DNA of 64,000 nucleotides from Ochrovirga pacifica. Its GTDB lineage: Bacteria; Bacteroidota; Bacteroidia; Flavobacteriales; Flavobacteriaceae. The stretch lies in the NCBI RefSeq assembly GCF_000220525.1, contig NZ_AFPK01000029.1, positions 124,006 through 188,005 on the forward strand, given 5' to 3'. Every line of letters starts with the position of its first letter. The first letter of the stretch is position 1. The notes under the pieces were generated by a model. That model did not search any database and had not been told where the DNA came from. It saw nothing but the letters and a program-made list of their open reading frames with translations. The position numbers and the translations under genes were made by a program. Positions 29,019-37,066 of this stretch are shown one piece after another.

Positions 29019-30193
29019 CCTTTGCTTTTTATTTTTTTAAAGTTTTGCACATACATATCTGCAATGGTGGTCATAGGATACGCTGTAGCTGCTTGGTAAT
29101 TGGCTTTTCCTAATGCTATTCTATACGATTGATCTTCTGCGATTTTTTGAATCGCATCTGCCAAACTGCTTACATCGGTAGGATTAAAAAATTCTCCTTT
29201 GTAACCTTCGTCTTTTATTAACAAAGCCAAATCACCTAAATCTGGCATCACTACTGCTTTCCCATAACTCCCCGCTTGATGCAAAACTCCAGAACTTCCT
29301 GTGGTAGAGGTATATGGAAACACCACCACTGCACTGTTTTGAAAAAGAGGAGCTACTTGATTTTCTTCTACATAGCCTGTAAAACGCAAACCTGAAACAT
29401 TTTTGTATTGCTCTTGTACTCCTGCCAAATACCCAGGTACATTAGGGTTATCTGTTCCTGCAATCACAACTTCCAAATCCAAATTGGTTCTTTTCCTTAT
29501 CATTTCTACAGCTTCAATCATCATTTCTACTTTTTTGTAGGTTCCAAATTTTCCAAAAGCCATTATCTGCAATGGTCCCTCGGGTGTATGATACGTAGGT
29601 GTTTCGGGAATTTCAAAAGTTCCATGCGGAATTAAAATCACGTTGTTTACTTTGTACTTTGCTGTTAACACATCTACATATTTTTTTATGGTTACAGCAA
29701 CCATATCTGCTTGTAAAATAAGTTTGGTTAGCGTAGTACCTATAAATCCATAAATAGATTGCATTAACTTATTAGAAGTAAATCCTGCAGTTCCTAAATC
29801 TACTTCTTCCATAATGTTATGTAACAAAACCATTGTAGGAATTTTTTTCATTTTTAAAAACCATGGCAACATTAACCCCATGGCTGCTACTACTTTTTTA
29901 TCACCAAACTTCATAAACTGTAAGTTGAACAATACAGCATCGGGTTTGGTTTCTTTTACTGCTTTTTTTACCGTTTTAATATTTCCATAACTATTAAATT
30001 CCCAACATTCTTTTACCGTAATTTTACAGCCAGATTCCTTAAAATCTAAATCCTTGGGTTCCGTAGTTGTATCTGTTAACAAAATTAATTCTGATAGTTC
30101 TTGGTGTTGTCTAAAACTCTTTACTAAATGGTAAGCATACTCATTCAACGTAATTTTACTAGGTGGATAGGCAGTTACAATAGCTAATTTCAT
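29015..30193 (-). CDS. Family 4 glycosyltransferase
   Basis: This 392-residue protein has the GT-B layout of family 4 glycosyltransferases: N-terminal MKLAIVTAYPPSKITLNEYA, the donor-site segment AFGKFGTYKKVEMMIEA near residues 212-228, and the later VVFPYTSTTGSSGVLHQAGSYG with its acceptor/donor loop. It probably adds a hexose to a lipid-linked glycan on the cytoplasmic face. It lies downstream of the flippase gene (97-base gap) on the same strand. Its stop overlaps the GH5-like gene's stop in a shared TTAG. Confidence 0.9.
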   Translation of the reverse strand: MKLAIVTAYPPSKITLNEYAYHLVKSFRQHQELSELILLTDTTTEPKDLDFKESGCKITVKECWEFNSYGNIKTVKKAVKETKPDAVLFNLQFMKFGDKKVVAAMGLMLPWFLKMKKIPTMVLLHNIMEEVDLGTAGFTSNKLMQSIYGFIGTTLTKLILQADMVAVTIKKYVDVLTAKYKVNNVILIPHGTFEIPETPTYHTPEGPLQIMAFGKFGTYKKVEMMIEAVEMIRKRTNLDLEVVIAGTDNPNVPGYLAGVQEQYKNVSGLRFTGYVEENQVAPLFQNSAVVVFPYTSTTGSSGVLHQAGSYGKAVVMPDLGDLALLIKDEGYKGEFFNPTDVSSLADAIQKIAEDQSYRIALGKANYQAATAYPMTTIADMYVQNFKKIKSKG

Positions 30194-30290
30194 ATGTGTG
30201 TTTATTTTTTTTTTCTAAAATTAAAATGTTTGTTTAACCCGGAGTTTTCTACTCGACTAAATGCTATTTATTATAGATGAACAGAAAGTA

Positions 30291-31538
30291 TCAAGCGTTT
30301 TTTTTAACTTGCTGTGTACTATCCCAAGTAAAAAAGAGTAGTTGAATCAGCAACAAAGAAAACATAGCAATCATCTGCATATGCACTACTTGCTCTAAGG
30401 TATTGTGATATAAAAAAATTAACAAAACTTGCAATCCACCAAAAACAGCAGAAACAACAACAGGTAAGTACCGATCTAACGATAAAAAGTAGTAAGCAAA
30501 AATATTTGCTACAGCAAAAACTCCTGTAGCAAAAGCATATTTCCACATTAAAGGGGCTATAGACACATAAGCATTTCCAAACAATAATTGCACTATTAAC
30601 ACCGGATACAACTTACACACTATAATAATTAAAAACGCAATAACCGAAATATAAACCACATATTTGGCCAGAACTTTTGCTGTTTTCTTACCTTCTTTTT
30701 TTAGTTGTACTACAGTGGGTAACAACAACATTACAAACATCCAAGCAATAAAGTATACAATTCTACCAATCAACGCTAAAGAAGCATATAGCCCGGCCGC
30801 ATGAGGTTCAAAATAATGTTTTACTAGTAAGATATCACTATTGTTTATAATAATTTGAGACAGTTCATAAAAAGCGGTAATTGCAAAAAAATGCCTGATG
30901 TTCTTAAATTCCTCTACTGGAAAATTTGCTTTAAATTTAAAATAGTTCTGATTGAATTTAAATGGAAACAAACCCACAAACAAAGAAATTAAAACCCCTA
31001 AAGCAATTACCTCTGATGAACGATTAGGAAACAAAAACACCAACAAAAGCGTAATTCCTAATCTCGAAAGCATTTCTGTTTGATATGTGATAGACAGCAA
31101 TTTGAACTCTTTTTTCCCTTGATACATCCCTCTGTTTACACTCATAAAAAAATACAAAGGGATTCCTATTCCAAAAATGGTAAACATATTTGCTGTTGTG
31201 GTATGAAAAAGTTCTTGCAATTGCGGAGCAAATACTACTACCATTGCTCCACAAAAAATGCCTACTATGGCTGCATTTTTATAGACCTTACTTACAAAAA
31301 CATCAAAATAATCTGTAGGAATGGTTACCGAAAACTTGGCAACCACCAACTGAAATGTCATGGCTACAAAAGAAAGAATCAAGAGCATCGTAATGAGAAT
31401 GGCAGCATCAGAAAATTGTGCGGGACCTAGAATTCTTCCTAACAAAAGATTGTACAGATAATTTCCTCCATTCACCACCAAGGCACTTAACATAAATAAG
31501 TTTTCCTGGCTTAGAATTTTGCTTTTTGTAGACAACAT
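30291..31538 (-). CDS. Oligosaccharide flippase-type membrane protein (Wzx/MOP superfamily)
   Basis: This 415-residue protein is strongly hydrophobic, with about twelve membrane helices, and resembles polysaccharide flippases that move lipid-linked or nascent glycans across the inner membrane. The N-terminal region NGGNYLYNLLLGRILGPAQFSD is typical of the family. It precedes the GT4 gene and is divergent from the TPR/beta-barrel gene, with 157 bases between them. The combination of flippase, GT4 and a TPR-barrel exporter recalls the Pel-type layout (PelG, PelF, PelB), but I cannot claim homology to those proteins. Confidence 0.85.
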   Translation of the reverse strand: MLSTKSKILSQENLFMLSALVVNGGNYLYNLLLGRILGPAQFSDAAILITMLLILSFVAMTFQLVVAKFSVTIPTDYFDVFVSKVYKNAAIVGIFCGAMVVVFAPQLQELFHTTTANMFTIFGIGIPLYFFMSVNRGMYQGKKEFKLLSITYQTEMLSRLGITLLLVFLFPNRSSEVIALGVLISLFVGLFPFKFNQNYFKFKANFPVEEFKNIRHFFAITAFYELSQIIINNSDILLVKHYFEPHAAGLYASLALIGRIVYFIAWMFVMLLLPTVVQLKKEGKKTAKVLAKYVVYISVIAFLIIIVCKLYPVLIVQLLFGNAYVSIAPLMWKYAFATGVFAVANIFAYYFLSLDRYLPVVVSAVFGGLQVLLIFLYHNTLEQVVHMQMIAMFSLLLIQLLFFTWDSTQQVKKNA

Positions 31539-31695
31539 AGCAAGCTTTTTTTATTTTTAGTTCTAAATTTACAACAAAGATTTTTTATTTCTAGGTGATT
31601 TTTTTTGATATTCGTTAAACTGTAATTTTTACCCGACGAGTTACTTATTTCCCTTAGATATATGTAAATTGTTTCAAAAAAGAAACCCAAGCCCT

Positions 31696-33786
31696 ATGAA
31701 AAAAGCTCCTATTATTTTTTTCCTATTTTCTTTGATTTTCACCTCTGGATTTTCTCAAAACATGAAGCAAGGTTTTACTTATTTAGAGACAGGAAAATAC
31801 GCACTTGCAGAAACTTTTTTTGAAAAAACTCTTAAAGAATATCCCAATAACAAAACTGCTAAACTCTGTTACGGTAGAGCCGTAGGTTTAAACGGCAATG
31901 CCAATAAGGCTGTAGGTATTTTTACAGAAATGTTAGCAACCTATCCTAACGACTTTGAAATTGAGCTTAATTATGCAGAATCTTTATTATGGAGCAAACA
32001 ATACAACAAAGCTGAAAGTTATTATCAAACACTAGTTGCTAAAGACTCCAAAAGTTTTGCAGCACTTTTAGGATATGCAAATACCCTTTCTAACCTAAAA
32101 AAATACAATGATGCTCTTAACTATGTAAACAAAGCCCTAGAAGTATTACCAGGAAACCCGAACGCTTTGGTCTCTAAAAAATACATGTATTTGGGATTGG
32201 CTAATGAACAAGCACAAAATCAAAATTACCAAGAAGCAATTGCCACCTTAAAAAAAGATTTACTATTGTTTCCTAATGACAAAGATATCCTATTAAATTT
32301 AGCCAATATATACATTATAGCAAAGGAGTACAACCAAGCCGAAAGCTTGTATGTAGCAATGAAAAAAGACAGTTCTTTATATTTTACTGCTAAAAACAGT
32401 TTGTCTTTGGTAGCACACCTTAAGGAAAAGGATAAAAAAGCACTGAAAATTAGTGATGAGACATTAAAAGAGTTAACAGAAAACACTAATGAAAAGGATA
32501 CAAAACAAACGCAAGAAAGATATGCTCAGGCATTGATATGGAATGGACAATACCGAAAAGCCAAAGAATATATTCATAAAATCGAGTATGGAAAAGAAAA
32601 CGAAAATTGGATTTTGGGTTTAAAAGCTACACTTTATACTTACACAGGAGATTTTGCCAACAGCTTAGACTTGTACAATCAAATTTTAAAAAATGATATT
32701 GCTTCCTTCGACGGAAACCTAGGTAAAGCCAATGCATTAAAAGCCAACAACAAAATAAAACTTGCATTATCAGCTGCCGAAACTACTTTGGAACATTTTC
32801 CGAATCAAAAGGATGCATTAAACTTTATCAAACAAGTAAAAATAAACTATCTGCCTACGTTACACACCAGAGTTAGTCATAGTTTTGATAATGGAGAAAG
32901 TAAAAACAACACCTATCAACTTGCTCTAAATTTGCCTGTAAGTATAAAAACAGAAATTATTGCTTCTTTGGAACAAAAAGATGCTAAAAATGATGTTACA
33001 GATAACGAAAGCACCTCCGAAACCATTAATCTTGGGCTTTCATATCAATTATTCCCAAAAGTAAACCTATCAGGAACACTGGGAGTTAATCGTGTAGAAG
33101 GAACCGCTAAAGGCATTAAAAATGAATACGAACAAACTACTGCTTTGATTCAATTTAAAACAACTCCTTTTAAACGTCAATTGCTAGATTTTGGTTACAA
33201 AAGAGAAACGCAAAACTTTAACGCAGAGTTATTGAATCAAGAAATTGTTCAAAACAACCTGTTCTTAAACTACAATCTAAACACGACTTTTAGATTGGGT
33301 TGGTTTACGCAGTATTTCTATACTTTTCAAAACGATTCTAACAAAAGAAATCTTTTGTTTACATCCTTGTATTACAATTTTGTTAAAAAACCTGCTATTA
33401 AGGGGGGAATTAACTTTCAGTATTTAACGTTTAAAAATCAGGTACCTACAGTGTACTTTAGCCCTTCCTCATTTAAGGCTGTAGAATTGTTTATTAACCT
33501 TATAAAAGACAAGGCTATTGCCAAAGACAATCAACTTTTTTACGGATTAACAGCTGCTTATGGTTATCAATATACAGAGCAAAATCCCAAAACAAGCTCT
33601 TACCGTGTGCAAAGCAATCTTGGCTACAAGTTTAATGACTTCTGCTATTTAGAAGCATATCATACCATAAGTAGTATAGCTCCTATTGCGGCTGTAGATA
33701 GCTCCAATGGGTTTGAGTACAACGAACTTGGACTTAAGTTTTTATGGAAATTTACCGAAAAACCTCTATTTAGGTCACTACAGTAG
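31696..33786 (+). CDS. TPR-repeat protein with C-terminal outer-membrane beta-barrel
   Basis: This 696-residue protein (ATG at 31696; an in-frame TTG at 31669 is rejected because the signal peptide starts at 31696) has a signal peptide ending near SGFSQ. About ten tetratricopeptide repeats follow (residues 23-390; for example GFTYLETGKYALAETFFEKT). The C-terminal 310 residues form alternating beta strands like a porin. This is the architecture of polysaccharide exporters such as BcsC, PgaA and PelB: a periplasmic TPR scaffold and an outer-membrane pore. It is therefore the likely exit channel of the glycan locus. Its 3' end overlaps the convergent LytTR gene by 9 bases. Confidence 0.82.
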   Translation: MKKAPIIFFLFSLIFTSGFSQNMKQGFTYLETGKYALAETFFEKTLKEYPNNKTAKLCYGRAVGLNGNANKAVGIFTEMLATYPNDFEIELNYAESLLWSKQYNKAESYYQTLVAKDSKSFAALLGYANTLSNLKKYNDALNYVNKALEVLPGNPNALVSKKYMYLGLANEQAQNQNYQEAIATLKKDLLLFPNDKDILLNLANIYIIAKEYNQAESLYVAMKKDSSLYFTAKNSLSLVAHLKEKDKKALKISDETLKELTENTNEKDTKQTQERYAQALIWNGQYRKAKEYIHKIEYGKENENWILGLKATLYTYTGDFANSLDLYNQILKNDIASFDGNLGKANALKANNKIKLALSAAETTLEHFPNQKDALNFIKQVKINYLPTLHTRVSHSFDNGESKNNTYQLALNLPVSIKTEIIASLEQKDAKNDVTDNESTSETINLGLSYQLFPKVNLSGTLGVNRVEGTAKGIKNEYEQTTALIQFKTTPFKRQLLDFGYKRETQNFNAELLNQEIVQNNLFLNYNLNTTFRLGWFTQYFYTFQNDSNKRNLLFTSLYYNFVKKPAIKGGINFQYLTFKNQVPTVYFSPSSFKAVELFINLIKDKAIAKDNQLFYGLTAAYGYQYTEQNPKTSSYRVQSNLGYKFNDFCYLEAYHTISSIAPIAAVDSSNGFEYNELGLKFLWKFTEKPLFRSLQ

Positions 33787-34551
33787 ATTAAGTCTTTTCA
33801 TCAGCTCAGGTCTGTTAGATCTGCTTACAGGAACTACATCTTTCTTTATCAATACACTATTATCTTCAATATCAATAATCTTTTTGGTATTGATAATGTA
33901 AGACCTATGTACTTTTAAGAACAAATCCTCAGGAAGTTTTTCTTCTATTTTTTTCATGGTAGAATGCACCACGTAGTTTTTTTCCTCTGTTTTAATTTGG
34001 ATGTAATCCCCTTTTGCTTCCACCAAATAAATACTTGAAATATTAATTTTCACCAACCTTCTATCAATATTTACATACAGGTCTTTTCCTGGTGATTTGC
34101 TATGTTGAGAAACATCAGCCGTTCCTTCATCGGCCACTATGTTAATGTCTGCAGATTTTACTGATGGCTGTACTACAGGTTCTGTTTGTTGAACTGCATT
34201 AGATATTTTCTGTACTTTTTGAATCGCTTTTAAAAATCTAGGCAATTCTAACGGCTTTACAATATAATCTACAATACAATCGTATTCAAAAGCATCTATT
34301 GCAAAATTTCTATCAGAAGTTATTAAAATAATTTGAGGTGGATTTTTTATGGTTTGGATAAAATCAAAACCTGTAAAATCTGGCATATGAATGTCCAGAA
34401 AAATCAAATCAACATGATTTTGATTTAAAAATTTAATTGCCTGAATAGCATTTGGAAATTCTTCTAAAACTGTTAAATTTTCTTGTACACCACAAAGTTT
34501 TCTTATCAGTAATCTAGACGTTGCATCGTCATCAATAATAATACAGTTCAT
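33778..34551 (-). CDS. LytTR-family response regulator
   Basis: This 257-residue protein has an N-terminal receiver domain (about residues 1-120; acidic pocket DDD at 7-9, phospho-acceptor Asp53 in FLDIHMPDF, Lys in YIVKPLELP) and a C-terminal LytTR DNA-binding domain (about 158-257). It should bind DNA when phosphorylated. It is the last gene of the seven-gene sensor operon, 9 bases after the Hpt gene, and is the natural output of the phosphorelay. Its end overlaps the TPR-barrel gene of the glycan locus. Target promoters are not known; see the inverted repeat near 40116-40172. Confidence 0.93.
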   Translation of the reverse strand: MNCIIIDDDATSRLLIRKLCGVQENLTVLEEFPNAIQAIKFLNQNHVDLIFLDIHMPDFTGFDFIQTIKNPPQIILITSDRNFAIDAFEYDCIVDYIVKPLELPRFLKAIQKVQKISNAVQQTEPVVQPSVKSADINIVADEGTADVSQHSKSPGKDLYVNIDRRLVKINISSIYLVEAKGDYIQIKTEEKNYVVHSTMKKIEEKLPEDLFLKVHRSYIINTKKIIDIEDNSVLIKKDVVPVSRSNRPELMKRLNLL

Positions 34552-34560
34552 ATATTTTTT

Positions 34561-34878
34561 TTAGAGCGATGCCAAAAAGTCCGTCATGTTTTGTAGCGTT
34601 TTTTCAAACTCCGCTTGTTTTTCAAAACTATGCTCTCTTAAATTTTCTTCGTAGACCATCGCAGTTTTATAACTTTCTTCTAAACCCAATATACTAATTT
34701 TATGTTTAATTTTATGAACTATTTCTGCAATACCTCTGTAGTCTTTTACTGCTAGTGTTTGATGGTATGTAGCTACCTCTGTTGGAAATTCTTTTTGGAT
34801 TACCTGAATCATTTCTTTTTGAAAATCAGCATCTCCGCCAGAAATTTCTTTGATATAATTTAGGTTAGGCTGTTCCAT
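34561..34878 (-). CDS. Stand-alone Hpt phosphotransfer protein
   Basis: This 105-residue helical protein has the histidine phosphotransfer signature around IVHKIKHKISILGLEES, with His55 the likely phospho-site. Hpt proteins pass phosphate between two receiver domains. Neither kinase in the operon has its own receiver, so the Hpt would work between the free CheY-like receiver (39603-40016) and the LytTR regulator. It starts 3 bases after the kinase gene and is followed by the LytTR gene after 9 bases. Confidence 0.88.
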   Translation of the reverse strand: MEQPNLNYIKEISGGDADFQKEMIQVIQKEFPTEVATYHQTLAVKDYRGIAEIVHKIKHKISILGLEESYKTAMVYEENLREHSFEKQAEFEKTLQNMTDFLASL

Positions 34879-34881
34879 GTT

Positions 34882-35925
34882 TTATTTTTTTAGTGTAAAA
34901 AAGAAAGTAGTTCCTTTATCCAATTCAGATTCCGAACGAATTGTTCCTCCATACAACTCTACAATTCTCTTTACAATAGAGAGTCCAAGTCCTATAGATT
35001 CTGGATTGTTCTCAAGCTTAAAAAAGGCTTTAAAAATTTTATCTAAGTAAGGGGCTTCTATTCCTTTTCCGTTATCTTTTACGTAAAATTCGTACAAGTT
35101 TATCTTGTCATTAAACCCAATTTCAATAACCCCTCTTTCTTTATCATTGTAGTTGATAGCGTTTACAATTAAGTTCTGAAACAATTGCTGCATACGGTGT
35201 CTATCTCCATTAACTATCGGTAACTTTTTAGGTATTTTTATCTGAATATGATTAGGTAAATCTACATAAGTTAGCAGTTCTCTTACCAACAAATCTAAAT
35301 CTACATCATAGGTTTTATGATCGCTTTTACTTACAGTAGAATACTCTAAAATTCCTGTAATTAAAGCATCCATTTTTTCTACATTTTTTCTAATCAACCC
35401 TAAAGTTTCTCTTCCGTTCTCATCCAACACTTCTGAATAGTCTTCTATCAACCATGAAGCTAAAGCATCTACACTTCTTAAAGGAGATTTTAAATCGTGA
35501 GAAACAACATGAGCATACTCGTTTAATTCCGTATTTTGATGCTCTAATTCCTTTAACAACTGATCTCTTTTTTTGTTAATATGCACAATTTCTTTGGCTT
35601 GTTGTTCTATTAAGCTAGACAAATCGTTATGATGGCTGTTTTCCTCTAACTCTTCTTCATCTGCCCCTTTTAGAACACCTATGACACGTTTTAGCTGTTG
35701 TATAATTTCTTGTTGCTTTTCCGCATCTAGTTTTAGTTGCTCGTTGGCATCGTTCAGTTCGTTAGAGCTTAACATCATCGCCCTTTGTAACATACCAAAC
35801 TGTTCTTCGTAATTTTCGTAAGATTTACTGATAGCGTCAACAAACTTTTTAAATCCCGGATTCTCATCCAAGTTCAGCTCGTCTATTCCGTATTGTTTTA
35901 ATTGTCTTCTTAGTAATGAATTCAT
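34882..35925 (-). CDS. Cytoplasmic HisKA histidine kinase next to FIST
   Basis: This 347-residue kinase has no membrane helix and no PAS domain. Its first 130 residues are predicted coiled coil. The HisKA box is SHDLKSPLR with His143, followed by N-box NLIVNAINY, G1 DNGKGI and G2 ESIGLGLSI, so it looks active. From the His to the C-terminus it is exactly as long (205 residues) as the PAS kinase at 37067-39043, indicating duplication. Its ATG overlaps the stop of the FIST gene by one base. Soluble kinases encoded beside FIST/NosP proteins are often controlled by them, so regulation by the neighbour is a reasonable inference. Confidence 0.93.
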   Translation of the reverse strand: MNSLLRRQLKQYGIDELNLDENPGFKKFVDAISKSYENYEEQFGMLQRAMMLSSNELNDANEQLKLDAEKQQEIIQQLKRVIGVLKGADEEELEENSHHNDLSSLIEQQAKEIVHINKKRDQLLKELEHQNTELNEYAHVVSHDLKSPLRSVDALASWLIEDYSEVLDENGRETLGLIRKNVEKMDALITGILEYSTVSKSDHKTYDVDLDLLVRELLTYVDLPNHIQIKIPKKLPIVNGDRHRMQQLFQNLIVNAINYNDKERGVIEIGFNDKINLYEFYVKDNGKGIEAPYLDKIFKAFFKLENNPESIGLGLSIVKRIVELYGGTIRSESELDKGTTFFFTLKK

Positions 35926-37058
35926 TATTCGCTCAGTAGTGTAAGGGTGATGGTTTGATTGTGAAGTTTACATTTAGACTCTCCGTTAAAAGGAACTATT
36001 TCTCCGTAGGAATAAAAACCACAGAGCACTGTGTCTTTTTCTACACCGTTTTTTACATTTTCCATCTCCTCTTCTACTCGTTGATCTAAGACCAATTTAC
36101 GCCCTATACAACTTACAAAAAGAACCATTTCTGCTTTTTGCGTTCTTCCCATATTAGCAAGTTCTATGGCTTTTTCGGATGCATAAGCCAAATTATCTAC
36201 ATTGCTCATCATCAAATGGACTTTGGACTGCTCTTTTATATCTCCTGCTAGAATAATAGATTTTTCTGCTTCATCAACCCCTAAAACACTTCTTACAATA
36301 GATTGTTCTTCCTCACTGGTTAGAACATCTAACGGATATAGTAGTGCCGAACTAGGCAACTCTTTAGACTTATCACCTAAATACATCTTATAAAGATCTA
36401 GGGCCGGCTTTCCATCTAACTCGTACAACACATTTCCTTTTGATTTGGTTACAATTCTCTGAGGTCCAAATCGTGTCCAACCTCCTGAACTAGAAAAAGA
36501 AACCTCTAAAGATTCTCCGTACAAACCAACAGCAACAATTTCTCCTTCTTTTGCCTCTTGATTGTAAGACACCAATGTTTTTTCAAAGCGATCTGCATCC
36601 CCACACATACCTCCTGTTACCAAAGCTTTTTCTGTGTTTTCAGATTCAATTCCTTCTGTTAAACTACTCCCATTAACAAAACTTCCTTCGGAAATAATAA
36701 TTACATGCTTTAGTCCTTCTTTAGGAAACTGTTCCATAAGCTCTTTTCCTGCTTTGTAACTATCTTCTTCAAAATCTAGGATGTTACTTGTTTTGATTAG
36801 AAATGTTGATTTTTCAAACTCAATTGCTGTCGCAATAGGATTGTTTTCTTCTAATGCATTGTTAGAAACTTGTCCACAGGCAGAACCTATAACAATGTGT
36901 CCATTGGGATATATTTCTTTAAGCTCTTTGCACACTGGATTCGCTTCTAAAACTTTGCGATCTCCAAAAACTAAAATCAAAGGTTCTTTTAAAACTTGCT
37001 TGTTTCCTATAAAGTCCCATGTTCCTTTACTGCTTCTTTTTAGTTGTGCTTTTTTCAT
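35925..37058 (-). CDS. FIST-domain sensor protein (NosP-like architecture)
   Basis: This 377-residue soluble protein consists of FIST_N (about residues 25-220, with IVIGSACGQVSNNALEENNP and TGGMCGDADRF) and FIST_C (about 222-370, ending GFYSYGEIVPFNGESKCKLH). FIST is a small-ligand sensory module. Some FIST proteins, called NosP, bind heme and nitric oxide and regulate an adjacent histidine kinase. Here the gene lies between two histidine kinase genes and in the same operon as an H-NOX protein. Whether this particular FIST binds heme cannot be read from sequence; it could bind another ligand. It starts 8 bases after the PAS kinase. Confidence 0.9.
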   Translation of the reverse strand: MKKAQLKRSSKGTWDFIGNKQVLKEPLILVFGDRKVLEANPVCKELKEIYPNGHIVIGSACGQVSNNALEENNPIATAIEFEKSTFLIKTSNILDFEEDSYKAGKELMEQFPKEGLKHVIIISEGSFVNGSSLTEGIESENTEKALVTGGMCGDADRFEKTLVSYNQEAKEGEIVAVGLYGESLEVSFSSSGGWTRFGPQRIVTKSKGNVLYELDGKPALDLYKMYLGDKSKELPSSALLYPLDVLTSEEEQSIVRSVLGVDEAEKSIILAGDIKEQSKVHLMMSNVDNLAYASEKAIELANMGRTQKAEMVLFVSCIGRKLVLDQRVEEEMENVKNGVEKDTVLCGFYSYGEIVPFNGESKCKLHNQTITLTLLSE

Positions 37059-37066
37059 ACTTAAAG

